From: Rhodococcus ruber
GTDB lineage: Bacteria > Actinomycetota > Actinomycetes > Mycobacteriales > Mycobacteriaceae
Assembly (NCBI RefSeq): GCF_027270735.1
Contig: NZ_JAPWIJ010000001.1
Location: 705,098 to 769,097 of the forward strand
Direction: 5' to 3'
Length of the DNA: 64,000 nt
Shown: piece by piece, positions 1-9,720 of the stretch
Layout of the letters: each line of letters opens with the position of its first letter
Position numbering within the stretch: position 1 is the first letter of the stretch
Program-made: the position numbers and the translations under genes
The notes under the pieces: generated by a model
Told to the model about the DNA's origin: nothing
Databases searched by the model: none
The model's input: only the letters and a program-made list of their open reading frames with translations

Positions 1-38
1 CGAAGTTGAGTCCCGATAGCTCAATCTTTGGAGGAGAA

Positions 39-2354
39 GTGACCGAAACCGTTCGTGTCCCCGTACTGTTCCTGACCGACCCGATAGTCCTGCCCGGAAT
101 GGTGGTGCCCGTCGAACTCGACGAGGCCGCGCGCGCCGCCGTCGATGCGGCGAAGGCGAGCAACGACGGTACCCTGCTCGTTGCTCCCCGTTTGGAAGAC
201 CGCTACGCCGCGTACGGAGTCCTCGCGACCATCGTGCAAATGGGCCGCCTGGCCGACGGACGACCGGCCGCCGTCATCAAAGCCACGCGCCGCGCGCACA
301 TCGGCCACGGAGTCAGCGGTCCCGGTGCCGCCCTGTGGGTGGAGGCCGAGACCGTCGCAGACGTGGCCGCTAGTGACGATCTCAAAGCCCTTGCGGCCGA
401 ATACAAACAGCTCGTCGTGGCGATGCTGCAACGCCGAGACGCCTGGCAGGTGATCGACTCGGTCAACAAGCTCACGGATCCGAGTGCCATCGCCGATACC
501 GCGGGCTACGCGTCCTACCTCACCGATGTGCAGAAGCGTGACCTTCTCGAAACACCGGACGTGGCAACGCGTCTGGATTCGCTGATCGAGTGGACCAAAG
601 CGCACCTCGCTGAGGTCGAGGTCAACGACAAGATCTCCGGCGACGTTCGTGAGGGGATGGAGAAGACTCAGAAGGAGTTCTTGCTTCGTCAGCAGTTGGC
701 GGCCATCCGTAAGGAACTCGGGGAAGACGAGCCCGACGGTGCCGACGACTATCGTGGCCGCGTCGAGGCCGCAGATCTGCCCGAGAAAGTGCGCGAGCAG
801 GCGCTACGTGAGGTCGGCAAGTTGGAGCGTGCCAGCGACCAGAGTCCGGAATCGGGCTGGATCCGAACCTGGCTCGACACCGTGCTCGACCTACCGTGGA
901 ACAACACCACGACCGACAATACCGATATCGATTCTGCGCGTGCAGTTCTCGACGCGGATCATCACGGACTCGACGATGTGAAGGATCGAATCGTGGAGTA
1001 CCTGGCTGTCCGTGCGCGACGTTCCGAACGGGGCCTGCAGTCCGTCGGTGGGCGCGGATCCGGCGCGGTCATGGTGCTCGCGGGCCCGCCCGGGGTCGGC
1101 AAGACCTCACTCGGCGAGTCCGTCGCCCGTGCGCTCGGCCGTACCTTCGTGCGCGTCGCTCTCGGTGGCGTTCGAGACGAGGCCGAGATTCGTGGGCACC
1201 GTCGCACCTACGTCGGCGCACTGCCGGGCCGAATCGTACGGGCCATCGGCGAGGCGGGATCGATGAATCCCGTTGTGCTGCTGGACGAGATCGACAAGGT
1301 CGGTTCGGACTACCGCGGCGACCCGAGTGCCGCGCTGCTCGAGGTGCTCGACCCGGCGCAGAACCACACGTTCCGCGATCACTACCTCGATCTGGATCTC
1401 GACCTGTCCGACGTCGTGTTCCTCGCCACGGCAAACGTGATCGACCAGATTCCCGGCCCGTTGCTCGATCGCATGGAACTGGTGACCATCGACGGATACA
1501 CCGAGGACGACAAGGTCGTCATCGCCCGGAACTACCTGCTTCCCCGTCAGATGGACAGGGCTGCAATCACCTCCGACGAGGTGACGGTGACCGACACCGC
1601 ACTACGCAAGATCGCGGCCGACTACACCCGTGAGCCAGGGGTGCGGCAACTCGAGCGGTTGTTGGCCAAGGCCTTACGTAAGGTGGCGACGAACCTCGCG
1701 GGCACAGCCGACGTTCTGCAGATCGACGAGCCGGATCTGGTGACCTACCTCGGTCGTCCTCGCTTCACGCCCGAGGCGCACGAGAGAACCGAAGTACCGG
1801 GTGTGGCAACGGGTCTGGCGGTCACCGGACTCGGCGGCGATGTGTTGTTCATCGAGGCGGCCTCGACCGACGGCGATCCGGGGTTGAAGCTCACCGGTCA
1901 GCTGGGCGACGTGATGAAGGAATCCGCGCAGATCGCGCTGTCCTACGTACGCGCGCACGCAGCACAATTCGGCGTCGCACCGGAGTCTCTCGATCGCAGT
2001 ATCCACGTGCACGTTCCGGCAGGTGCGGTGCCGAAGGACGGCCCGTCGGCAGGCGTGACCATGGTGACGGCACTGGTGTCGATGGCCACCGGACGGCCGG
2101 TGCGATCGGACGTCGGCATGACCGGGGAGGTCACGTTGAACGGTCGGGTGCTGCCGATCGGCGGGGTGAAGCAGAAGTTGCTCGCTGCGCAACGAGCGGG
2201 ACTGAAGACGGTGTTCATCCCGGCTCGCAACGAACCGGATCTGGACGAGGTGCCAGCAGAAGTGCTGGAAGCGTTGGACGTCCGTCCGATGACCGATGTC
2301 GCCGACATTCTGGCGCTCGCGCTGGAGCCGGTGGCAGCAGCCGCGGCGGCGTGA
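39..2354 (+). CDS. lon: ATP-dependent protease Lon (771 aa)
   Basis: This is the cytosolic AAA+ serine protease that unfolds and degrades damaged or regulatory proteins. The N-terminal substrate-binding (LON) domain covers roughly residues 1-190. It is followed by a helical linker, the AAA+ module with Walker [10 protein letters not shown] near residue 350 and Walker [10 protein letters not shown], and the C-terminal protease domain. The catalytic dyad is visible as Ser670 in KDGPSAG and Lys713 in GGVKQK, spaced as in E. coli Lon. The GTG at 39 is chosen because GAGGAG lies just upstream; an in-frame TTG at 6 has no such site. The length is normal for the family. It stands alone, about 100 bp before an ABC exporter. 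Identification is secure; its regulation lies outside the window. Confidence 0.95.
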   Translation: MTETVRVPVLFLTDPIVLPGMVVPVELDEAARAAVDAAKASNDGTLLVAPRLEDRYAAYGVLATIVQMGRLADGRPAAVIKATRRAHIGHGVSGPGAALWVEAETVADVAASDDLKALAAEYKQLVVAMLQRRDAWQVIDSVNKLTDPSAIADTAGYASYLTDVQKRDLLETPDVATRLDSLIEWTKAHLAEVEVNDKISGDVREGMEKTQKEFLLRQQLAAIRKELGEDEPDGADDYRGRVEAADLPEKVREQALREVGKLERASDQSPESGWIRTWLDTVLDLPWNNTTTDNTDIDSARAVLDADHHGLDDVKDRIVEYLAVRARRSERGLQSVGGRGSGAVMVLAGPPGVGKTSLGESVARALGRTFVRVALGGVRDEAEIRGHRRTYVGALPGRIVRAIGEAGSMNPVVLLDEIDKVGSDYRGDPSAALLEVLDPAQNHTFRDHYLDLDLDLSDVVFLATANVIDQIPGPLLDRMELVTIDGYTEDDKVVIARNYLLPRQMDRAAITSDEVTVTDTALRKIAADYTREPGVRQLERLLAKALRKVATNLAGTADVLQIDEPDLVTYLGRPRFTPEAHERTEVPGVATGLAVTGLGGDVLFIEAASTDGDPGLKLTGQLGDVMKESAQIALSYVRAHAAQFGVAPESLDRSIHVHVPAGAVPKDGPSAGVTMVTALVSMATGRPVRSDVGMTGEVTLNGRVLPIGGVKQKLLAAQRAGLKTVFIPARNEPDLDEVPAEVLEALDVRPMTDVADILALALEPVAAAAAA

Positions 2355-2408
2355 TCCTGGCGAGGGGAGCCGCGCTTGACCTCGAGCTATGTCGAGGTTC
2401 TACCGTGA

Positions 2409-2458
2409 TGACATGAGATCGACGACGTGAGGGTGACGACATGAGGGTGCTGACATGA
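2409..2458 (+). repeat. Iterated GACATGAG-like motif before the ABC exporter
   Basis: Over about 50 bp the motif GACATGAG or GACGTGAG, often followed by GGTG, recurs four times; the last copy runs into the start codon of the exporter. The copies differ slightly, so this is a degenerate short tandem array. It puts several ATG and GTG triplets ahead of the chosen start. No function is evident. Confidence 0.5.
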
Positions 2459-4413
2459 GCATGGAGATGACCGCCTGGAACCAGATGTATCGGTCGATGA
2501 ACAGGCCCGATACCCAGTCGTCGTTCTCGAAGGAGACGGCGCGCAGAATTCTGACGTTCGCGGCGCCGCATCGCCGCGCTCTCGGCGGTTTCCTGGTGCT
2601 GAGCGTGGCCTCGGCCGTTCTCGCGGTGGCCACACCGGTACTGGCGGGCCGAGTGGTGAACGCCATCGTGGACGGACGAGAGCTGCGCGTGGTGGTGCTG
2701 CTGGCGATCGCGATCGCGGCGATCGCTCTGGTGGACGCCGTGGTCGGTCTGATCAATCGGTGGCTCTCTGCGAACATCGGCGAAAGTCTGATTCTGGATC
2801 TGCGGACCGCGGTGTTCGACCACGTCCAGCGCATGCCGATCGCCTTCTTCACGCGAACGCGTACCGGTGCGCTGGTGAGTCGGCTCAACAACGACGTGAT
2901 CGGAGCGCAGCGCGCATTCAGCACCACGCTCTCGGGAGTCGTCAGCAACCTCGTGACGTTGGCGTTGACCCTGGTGGTGATGATCGGGATATCCTGGCAG
3001 ATCACGCTTCTCGCACTGATTCTGCTGCCGGTGTTCGTGCTTCCCGCGCGCCGGATGGGCCGACGCCTCGCACGGTTGCAACGTGAAGCGGCCGCGCACA
3101 ATTCGGCGATGAGCACGCAGATGACCGAGCGTTTCTCGGCTCCCGGGGCGACGCTGGTCAAGCTGTTCGGCCATCCCGAGCAGGAATCGGTCGAGTTCGC
3201 AGTACGCGCCCGGCGTGTGCGCGACATCGGCGTTCGCAGTGCCATGGTGCAAACGGTGTTCGTGACGGCACTGACGCTGGTCTCTGCGCTGGCTCTCGCC
3301 GTGGTGTACGGATTGGGTGGCTTCTACGCCCTCCGGGGGTCACTCGACCCGGGTTCGGTTGTGGCGCTCTCGCTTCTGCTCGCGCGGCTCTATTCACCGC
3401 TGACCGCACTGGCGAGCGCGCGGGTGGAGGTCATGAGCGCTCTGGTGAGCTTCGAGCGGGTTTTCGAGGTGCTCGATCTCGTTCCGCTCATCACCGACAA
3501 GCCCGATGCGAAGACTCTGCCTGCGGGGCCGGTGGCCGTCGAACTCGACGATGTTCGGTTCGCGTACCCCTCGGCAGACAAGGTTTCGCTCGCCTCTCTG
3601 GAGGAGGTGGCCACCTTGGATTCGCGCGGCGGAGAACAGGTTCTGCACGGTGTGTCGTTCCGCGCCGAGCCGGGCCAGATGGTGGCGTTGGTCGGGTCCT
3701 CCGGTGCAGGCAAGTCCACGATTGCGCAGATGATTGCTCGCCTGTACGACGTCGACGGCGGCGCCGTCCGCCTCGGCGGCGTGGACGTACGAGATCTGAC
3801 GGCCGAATCAGTCCGCGGCACAGTCGGAATGGTGACCCAGGACGGTCACCTGTTCCACGAGAGCATCCGGTCCAACCTGTTGTTGCCCAGGCCCGATGCC
3901 ACCGACGACGAAGTGTGGGATGCCCTGTCGAGGGCGAGGCTCGCAGACCTCGTACGTTCCTTGCCCGACGGCCTGGACACGGTCATCGGCGAACGTGGAT
4001 ATCGACTCTCCGGTGGAGAGCGTCAGCGCCTGACGATCGCGCGGTTGCTGATCGCGCAGCCACGGGTCGTCATCCTCGACGAGGCCACGGCGTCACTGGA
4101 TTCCACGTCCGAGGCCGCGGTGCAGGCGGCGTTGGCCGAGGCATTGGAAGGGAAGACGTCGGTGGTGATCGCGCACCGACTCTCGACCATCAGGGCAGCC
4201 GACGTGATCCTGGTGATCGAGGACGGGCGAATCGCAGAGCGAGGTACGCACGACGAGCTCCTCGCAGCGGGAGGCCGCTACGAGGAGCTGCATCGGACGC
4301 AGTTCGCCCAATCGGGTCGGTCGGATCAGGAGCTTCAGGGTGCCGGCACCACAGTGGATGGGTCGTCGTCGGTCGCCGCGGCGAGCATCGGGGTGAATCC
4401 GTCGATCGCGTAG
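2455..4413 (+). CDS. ABC exporter, fused permease and ATPase (652 aa)
   Basis: This is a half-transporter of the multidrug/lipid exporter type: one polypeptide with a six-helix membrane domain (about residues 30-330) and a nucleotide-binding domain (about 350-600). It would work as a dimer in the cytoplasmic membrane. The sequence shows Walker A GSSGAGKST (Lys420), the signature LSGGERQR, Walker B VVILDEATASLD and the switch histidine in AHRLST. The substrate cannot be read from the sequence. ATGs at 2455 and 2461 are both possible starts. The last 79 bp overlap the end of the convergent binding-protein gene. The leader just upstream repeats a GACATGAG-like motif several times. Confidence 0.9.
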   Translation: MSMEMTAWNQMYRSMNRPDTQSSFSKETARRILTFAAPHRRALGGFLVLSVASAVLAVATPVLAGRVVNAIVDGRELRVVVLLAIAIAAIALVDAVVGLINRWLSANIGESLILDLRTAVFDHVQRMPIAFFTRTRTGALVSRLNNDVIGAQRAFSTTLSGVVSNLVTLALTLVVMIGISWQITLLALILLPVFVLPARRMGRRLARLQREAAAHNSAMSTQMTERFSAPGATLVKLFGHPEQESVEFAVRARRVRDIGVRSAMVQTVFVTALTLVSALALAVVYGLGGFYALRGSLDPGSVVALSLLLARLYSPLTALASARVEVMSALVSFERVFEVLDLVPLITDKPDAKTLPAGPVAVELDDVRFAYPSADKVSLASLEEVATLDSRGGEQVLHGVSFRAEPGQMVALVGSSGAGKSTIAQMIARLYDVDGGAVRLGGVDVRDLTAESVRGTVGMVTQDGHLFHESIRSNLLLPRPDATDDEVWDALSRARLADLVRSLPDGLDTVIGERGYRLSGGERQRLTIARLLIAQPRVVILDEATASLDSTSEAAVQAALAEALEGKTSVVIAHRLSTIRAADVILVIEDGRIAERGTHDELLAAGGRYEELHRTQFAQSGRSDQELQGAGTTVDGSSSVAAASIGVNPSIA

Positions 4414-5324
4414 TCCAGGGACAGCGGGCTCGAATATCCCAGAGCCGAGGGCAGATCGGTGCTGAACGATCCGATGTAGACGGTTCGATCCTGCTTCACG
4501 ACGTCGAGGGCCGCGATCAGCGGGTTCGCCTGAAGTTGCTCGCGGCTCTGGCCGGCGATGACGAGTACGTCGGTGTCGAGACGCCCGAGGTTCTCGGAAC
4601 TGATCGTCTCGGATGCGTCGGGAATCTCGAAGCCGAGGTCGGTGAAGAACAGCGCGCGGATGTCGTCCTTGCCGAGCAGTAGGTAGCTGCCGTCGTCCAT
4701 GACGAACGCGAGAGACAGTGACTTGCCGGTGAACTGGGGGTTCTCGGCCTCGGTGGTGGCGAACTTCTGCTCGAGCGTGGCCGTCTGGTCCTGCGCTTCC
4801 TGACTCTTGCCGAGGGCTTTGCCGACGACCGCGAACTCCTCTTGCCAGGTTGCCGCGGGCACGTTGTCGTAGCCGCCGATGTCCGCGATCGTGGGAGCCA
4901 TTCCCGAAAGCTGGTCGTACTGGCCCTGGTCGATGAATGAGTACGGTCCGAGGATCAGATCGGGGGCCTGCGCGGCGATCTGTTCGAGGTTGAGGTCGGT
5001 ACTGCCGACCTCGGGAATCTCGGTGCCGCCCAGCGCCTCCTGTGCCCAAGGACGCTGCCGGTAGTCGTAGCTCAGGTTGCCGCGCGTCGCAACAGGCTTG
5101 ACCCCGAGCGCGAGCGTGAAATCCTGCTCGTTGAACCCGATCGTCACCACGCGGGTGGGCTCGGCGTCGATGACCGTCTCACCGAACTGGTGCTCGATGG
5201 TGACGGGGAAGCCGGCACCGCTCTCGGAGTTACTGGACGTGGCCGTGGTGTTGTCGGACGAACAACCGACCGCCAGTGCCAGAACAGAGGCACCGGCGGC
5301 GACGAGCTGGACAGACTTCTTCAT
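4335..5324 (-). CDS. Iron-siderophore ABC transporter substrate-binding lipoprotein (329 aa)
   Basis: This is a periplasmic-type binding protein of the FepB/FhuD family, lipid-anchored on the outer face of the membrane, that would hand a ferric siderophore to an importer. The signal peptide ends in the lipobox LAVGC, making Cys21 the lipidated residue. The family features RVVTIGFNEQDFTLALGVKPVA and the following PDLILGP stretch are present. The start is supported by GAGGAG upstream. A near-consensus IdeR/DtxR box lies in the promoter, so iron repression is expected. No permease or ATPase gene for it is adjacent. Its 3' end overlaps the convergent ABC exporter gene by 79 bp. Confidence 0.88.
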   Translation of the reverse strand: MKKSVQLVAAGASVLALAVGCSSDNTTATSSNSESGAGFPVTIEHQFGETVIDAEPTRVVTIGFNEQDFTLALGVKPVATRGNLSYDYRQRPWAQEALGGTEIPEVGSTDLNLEQIAAQAPDLILGPYSFIDQGQYDQLSGMAPTIADIGGYDNVPAATWQEEFAVVGKALGKSQEAQDQTATLEQKFATTEAENPQFTGKSLSLAFVMDDGSYLLLGKDDIRALFFTDLGFEIPDASETISSENLGRLDTDVLVIAGQSREQLQANPLIAALDVVKQDRTVYIGSFSTDLPSALGYSSPLSLDYAIDGFTPMLAAATDDDPSTVVPAP

Positions 5325-5349
5325 GTGATCTCCTCGCGCAGGAACTGAG

Positions 5350-5368
5350 CGAGGTTAGCCTAACCGAC
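5350..5368 (-). promoter_or_regulatory. IdeR/DtxR-type iron box
   Basis: The core GGTTAGCCTAACC (5353-5365) is a perfect palindrome and matches the centre of the DtxR/IdeR consensus TTAGGTTAGSCTAACCTAA; 15 of 19 positions agree by eye. It lies about 25-45 bp upstream of the siderophore-binding gene on the minus strand, where an iron-bound repressor would block transcription. Confidence 0.85.
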
Positions 5369-5410
5369 CCATCAAAGCTTCGATTACGTGACATGGGTCG
5401 GTCGGCGCGA

Positions 5411-6625
5411 TCAGCAATTGGTTGTTGCCGGCACTCCTGCGAATCGCTGGTCGATCCATTCGAGCGCCTGCGGCAGACCGAGAACTGCGGCGGTGAGGTG
5501 GTCGTTGCTGGGCACCTTCACCTCGGTCACCAAAACTCCGGCGCGGCAGTATCGGGCAATCGTGTTGTCGATGGCGCTGACCGGAATCAAGGCATCGGAG
5601 GGGCTGTGCCACTCGAAGTACGGTGCCTTCGGTACGCCCGGGTACAGCTCTACGCTGTTCTCGTTGACGGCGGCGATCATTTCCGGACTGTTGATCAGGT
5701 CGAGTGTGCCCGCCACTTCCATCGCGCTCTTGCCCGCGCCCGCTGCGATGATGTCGTTGGTGCACCCGTTCTGGATCTTCCGCTCGATCTCCTTACCCAC
5801 CGGGTTGAGCTGAGAGCTGATCGGGATTCGCGTGGGGTACTCGCGTTCGATACCGAGAGCGGCCGCGAAGGCCAGACCGAACATCGGGTGCGGGGCGAAA
5901 CCGAGATCGCGGGCCATGCGCTCGAGGTTCATCGGAGCGCCACCGTTCGCGCTGCCGACGATGTTCAGCTCGGGCGCGTAGTCGTTCTGCAACGCCGCGG
6001 CCCACGCCGTCGCCATGCCGCCACCGGAGTACCCGGCCAAGGCGACCGGGCTCTGCTGAACCTGGATGGGGTCGAAGCGCTGCGTGGCGCGAATGCTGTC
6101 GAGCACGATCTGTCCGCCGAGCTTGGCGGCACCGTAGGCGCTTCTCGGTCCGAGATGATCGGCGATGGCGACAGTCCAGCCGCGCTGCAGTACGGCGTTG
6201 AGGGCCGGTGCTTCGCGAATCGCCAAATTGGGGTCATTGGACCAGAGTGCTTGTGAAGGTGCACATTCGAGACCGAGTGCATTGATGATGTGTTGGTAAG
6301 AAAGCAATGGGCCGTTGGGCGCTTTGTTGCGCGGAACCAATATGGTGTTGATTGCCGCAATGGGATCACCCGCGGAATCGGTCGAGCGGAACTTGAGCTG
6401 CCACACATCGACATCGAAGAATCCCGGCGGGGGTGGCATCGGCCGGCTGGAGATCACATCGCCCGGTCGGAGGGCGTCCAGATCCGCAGGCGGTGCACCG
6501 AACCCGTCTGCGATGGGGGTCGGCATCAGTGGCTCCGCCGCCGCCTGACCTGCGCCGACGAGCGACGAACACAGTACTGCTACTGCCGTCAATCCGGCAG
6601 CGCCCGCCAGCTTGAGAACCCGCAT
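5411..6625 (-). CDS. Secreted lipase of the LIP/secretory lipase family (404 aa)
   Basis: This is an exported alpha/beta-hydrolase that probably cleaves triglycerides or other esters outside the cell. A signal peptide covers about residues 1-30, ending near GAGQAAAEP. The nucleophile elbow is GYSGGG with Ser200. Likely acid and histidine partners are in HSPSDALIP and SNDHLTA near the C-terminus. The ATG at 6625 has GGAGG just upstream; the reading frame continues further 5' but without signal-peptide character, so the longer form was rejected. The gene stands alone between the iron-binding protein and ligD. The substrate is not predictable. Confidence 0.88.
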   Translation of the reverse strand: MRVLKLAGAAGLTAVAVLCSSLVGAGQAAAEPLMPTPIADGFGAPPADLDALRPGDVISSRPMPPPPGFFDVDVWQLKFRSTDSAGDPIAAINTILVPRNKAPNGPLLSYQHIINALGLECAPSQALWSNDPNLAIREAPALNAVLQRGWTVAIADHLGPRSAYGAAKLGGQIVLDSIRATQRFDPIQVQQSPVALAGYSGGGMATAWAAALQNDYAPELNIVGSANGGAPMNLERMARDLGFAPHPMFGLAFAAALGIEREYPTRIPISSQLNPVGKEIERKIQNGCTNDIIAAGAGKSAMEVAGTLDLINSPEMIAAVNENSVELYPGVPKAPYFEWHSPSDALIPVSAIDNTIARYCRAGVLVTEVKVPSNDHLTAAVLGLPQALEWIDQRFAGVPATTNC

Positions 6626-6858
6626 GTGGTAAACCCCTCCGTGCCTGAATCGAAGCGCCGTGCGCTCCGATGATCCAGCAAGCCCCCCGTGGGACCGGCC
6701 CGCAAATCGATATAGCTGGTACAGCATGAATTGTTACGTTCCCCCCGGAAACGATAGGACGAACGGTACGCACTCGGGGATTCTATGGCAACAGAAGAAC
6801 GGTGTTTGTGCCGGTTTCTCTCGGAGGTGCCGAACGTCGTGTCGGCGTGACGGTATCG

Positions 6859-9147
6859 CTATTCGGGAACGACGTCCTCTGGTGCCTTGTCGGGGCGCAG
6901 ACCGCGCCAACTCGGATGCCGTAGATGACCCGATTCGGTCGATTCGTAGAACCGGACTTCACCGACGAGAGTCGGTTCCACCCACACCGCTCCGTTCCGG
7001 TCGGCGGTGGGCAACACCGCAGAGAAGGGACTGTCCGACGTCTCGAGAGGCGCGAGGAGGGCGGCGAGAGTGTCGAGTGCCCGGTCGTCGAACCCGGTTC
7101 CGACGCGACCCACGTAGCGAAGGCCGTCGCCGTCGGGGATCCCCATCAACAACGAGCCGAACCCGCCGGCACGACGACCCTGGCCCCGACGCCACCCGCC
7201 GATCACGACTTCCTGGGTCCGCCAGTTCTTGTATTTGATCCATGTGTGGGCGCGCTTGCCGGGTTGGTAGACGGAGTCGGTCCGCTTGGCGATGACGCCT
7301 TCCCATCCGCGTTCCCTGCTTTCGGCGACAGCGTCTTCGGCGGAGCCAGTCAACCGCGGCGGCACCAGGACCGAGTCGAGTCCGGTGGTGAGCAGTTCGA
7401 GTAGCCGCCGTCGATCGGAGTACTTCTTGCGCAGCAGTGAGGTGCCGTCGAGGTAGAGCAGATCGAAGGCGATGAAACGGATGTCGTCACGGGTCGCGTT
7501 CTGCAGCATCTCGAAGCTGCTGATGCCGTTGGCGTCGAACACGACAACTTCTCCGTCGACGACGGCGTCGTGGTCGGAGAGGTCGTCCGCCAGAGATTGC
7601 AGCGCGCCGAACTTCTCGGTGTAGTCGTTGCCGCTGCGGCTCCGGAGCGTCATGGACCCGTGCGTGAACTCTGCGACGATGCGAAACCCGTCCCACTTGC
7701 CCTCGAACGACCACTCGTCGTCGCCGAGGCCCAGGATGTCGCCCGCGGTGGCGAGCATCGGCGATATGTTCTTGGGCGGGGGATTGTCGCTCACTGCCTT
7801 GTCGCTCGTTGCGTCCTTCATCAGATGCATCAGCCACTGGTTGCCCTTGGTGCGAATCAGGGCGAACCTGCCGCGGGCCTTCGATCCGTTCAGGACGACG
7901 ATGACCTCGTCCTCACGCCACTTCTCGAGCTCGTAGGTTCCGCTGTCCCAGATCGTTACATCGCCACCTCCGTACTCGCCCTTCGGTATCCGACCGGAGA
8001 ACGTCGCGTACTCGAGTGGGTGGTCCTCGGTGTGTACCGCCAACCGGTTCTGTTTGGTATCTACCGGGATGTTCTTGGGGACGGCCCACGAGACCAGGAC
8101 GCCGTCGTGTTCGAGTCGGAAGTCGTAGTGCAGGCGTCGGGCACGATGCTCTTGGATGACGAAGGTGTCGTTGTTGCCCTGCGGTTCGGTGGTGGTCGGT
8201 ATCGGCTCGGGCGTCTTGTCGGCGCTGCGCATGCTGCGGTACTTGTCGAGTTTGTCTGTAGCAGGACTGCTTTCGGGGGCCCAGTCCACGGTGGGGTCCA
8301 GTGGCGCCAAAAGATCGCCGAGGTCCTGGAATCGCTCCAGGACCTCTTCGAACCGAAGCTGTTGCAGCCCGGACGCTTCCAGCTCGTCCCAGGTGCGTGG
8401 TGCAGCGACGGTGGGGAGTGTTCGCCCGCGGAGTGAGTAGGGTGCCACCGTCGTCTTCTTGCCGTTGTTCTGGCTCCAGTCGACGAATACTCTCCCGGTG
8501 CGTTTGGCCTTTGCCATGGTGGCGGTGACCCTATCCGGCGAGCGCTCTTCGAGTAGCGTGGCAACACGTTTGGCGACGGTGGACGCGCCCGACGTCGACA
8601 ATGGCTTCTCGAGCGGGACGTACAGGTGGATTCCCTTGCTGCCGCTGGTGACCGGATATGCGGTCATGCCGATATCGCCGATCAGATCTCTTATCTCGCA
8701 GGCTACTTCGGCGCATCGAGCGAGATCGACATCATCGCCGGGATCGAGATCGAAGACCATGCGGGTGGCGGGGCCGGGCTCGGTGCCGTCGAATCGCCAT
8801 TGCGGCACGTGCGCTTCGATGGCTGCCTGTTGGCCTAGCCACGCCAGATCGGCCGCGGTGGAGAACAGCGGATACGTGACCACGCGATCGGAATGTTGCA
8901 TCGACCGGCGATCGAGCCAGTCGGGTGCGGATGCGGCGAGGTTCTTCTCGAAGAACGACGACTGGTCGACGCCGTTGGGCCAACGCTTACGGGTGACGGC
9001 GCGGCCGACGACAAGCGGCAGCATGGCGGGTGCGATGGCAACGTAGTACTCGATGATGTTGCCCTTGGTGGTGCCGGTGTCGGGGAACAGCACTTTGTCG
9101 AGGTTGGTGACGGAGACCTTCCGTCCTTCGATCTCGAGCGTGGCCAT
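6859..9147 (-). CDS. ligD: ATP-dependent DNA ligase LigD, polymerase-phosphoesterase-ligase (762 aa)
   Basis: This is the multifunctional enzyme of bacterial non-homologous end joining, which fills, trims and seals broken DNA ends with Ku. The domain order is that of mycobacterial LigD: an archaeo-eukaryotic primase-type polymerase (residues 1 to about 290, metal-binding motif DLDPGDD), a 3'-phosphoesterase (about 330-470, motif HRARRLHYDFRLEHDG), and an ATP-dependent ligase (about 470-762). The adenylated lysine is Lys484 in GKWDGFR. The length matches the 759-residue M. tuberculosis enzyme. No Ku gene is adjacent or anywhere in the window. The stop lies 233 bp from the lipase start, so the two are probably separate units. 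Confidence 0.95.
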   Translation of the reverse strand: MATLEIEGRKVSVTNLDKVLFPDTGTTKGNIIEYYVAIAPAMLPLVVGRAVTRKRWPNGVDQSSFFEKNLAASAPDWLDRRSMQHSDRVVTYPLFSTAADLAWLGQQAAIEAHVPQWRFDGTEPGPATRMVFDLDPGDDVDLARCAEVACEIRDLIGDIGMTAYPVTSGSKGIHLYVPLEKPLSTSGASTVAKRVATLLEERSPDRVTATMAKAKRTGRVFVDWSQNNGKKTTVAPYSLRGRTLPTVAAPRTWDELEASGLQQLRFEEVLERFQDLGDLLAPLDPTVDWAPESSPATDKLDKYRSMRSADKTPEPIPTTTEPQGNNDTFVIQEHRARRLHYDFRLEHDGVLVSWAVPKNIPVDTKQNRLAVHTEDHPLEYATFSGRIPKGEYGGGDVTIWDSGTYELEKWREDEVIVVLNGSKARGRFALIRTKGNQWLMHLMKDATSDKAVSDNPPPKNISPMLATAGDILGLGDDEWSFEGKWDGFRIVAEFTHGSMTLRSRSGNDYTEKFGALQSLADDLSDHDAVVDGEVVVFDANGISSFEMLQNATRDDIRFIAFDLLYLDGTSLLRKKYSDRRRLLELLTTGLDSVLVPPRLTGSAEDAVAESRERGWEGVIAKRTDSVYQPGKRAHTWIKYKNWRTQEVVIGGWRRGQGRRAGGFGSLLMGIPDGDGLRYVGRVGTGFDDRALDTLAALLAPLETSDSPFSAVLPTADRNGAVWVEPTLVGEVRFYESTESGHLRHPSWRGLRPDKAPEDVVPE

Positions 9148-9206
9148 CGTCTCAGGTTAGTGGCCGACGTCAGAACCTGCGGGCAACTTGTGACAGGCTC
9201 GATCCC

Positions 9207-9635
9207 ATGGCGACGATCAGTGTCTCGGTACAGATGCCCGAGAATCCGCAGGGCGCGTGGGACAAGGCTTCCGCGCTCGACCGCTTCGACGAGTGGATGA
9301 CCATCCATGGTGGGTGGTGCAGCCCACCACCGAAGAAGGTCGGCAAGGGCACCGAAGTGGAGTCGCTGGTGAAGGTCAAGGGTTTCAAGAACACGATCAA
9401 CTGGACTTTCACGCAATACGACGAGCCCAAGCTGATCGAGATGTCCGGCCGCGGCAAGGGCGGGGTGCGAATCTCGCTGACTGTCCATGTTCGTGAGGCC
9501 GAGGGCGGATCGGAGCTGACGCTCGACGCGAAATTCGGCGGGGGTGTGCTCTTCGGTCCGGTGGGATCGGTGGTGGCGCGGGCTCTGGACACCGATGTCA
9601 AGAAATCCGTTGCGAACCTGGCGGCGTTGAAGTGA
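9207..9635 (+). CDS. SRPBCC (START-like) family protein (142 aa)
   Basis: This small protein has the polyketide-cyclase/START-like profile: an N-terminal MATISVSVQMPENP strand, a central THQ-like turn replaced by INWTFTQYDEPKLIEMSG, and a long C-terminal helix holding ALDTDVKKSVANLAAL. Such folds bind hydrophobic ligands; the ligand is unknown. The length is normal. It diverges from ligD across a 59 bp gap, so the promoters overlap or abut. A strong terminator hairpin follows it. Confidence 0.75.
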   Translation: MATISVSVQMPENPQGAWDKASALDRFDEWMTIHGGWCSPPPKKVGKGTEVESLVKVKGFKNTINWTFTQYDEPKLIEMSGRGKGGVRISLTVHVREAEGGSELTLDAKFGGGVLFGPVGSVVARALDTDVKKSVANLAALK

Positions 9636-9671
9636 GCGATTCTTGCTGAAGTAGCTGCACGACAACCTCGT

Positions 9672-9705
9672 CCAGCCCCGCACCGTGTTCTCGGTGCGGG
9701 GCTGG
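9672..9705. terminator. Bidirectional hairpin terminator
   Basis: CCAGCCCCGCACCG (9672-9685) pairs perfectly with CGGTGCGGGGCTGG (9692-9705) across a six-base loop, a 14 bp GC-rich stem. It sits between the convergent SRPBCC gene and the DUF222-HNH gene and can serve both. There is no long T run, as is usual in this group. Confidence 0.85.
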
Positions 9706-9720
9706 TCTCGTTGTCGGTGG

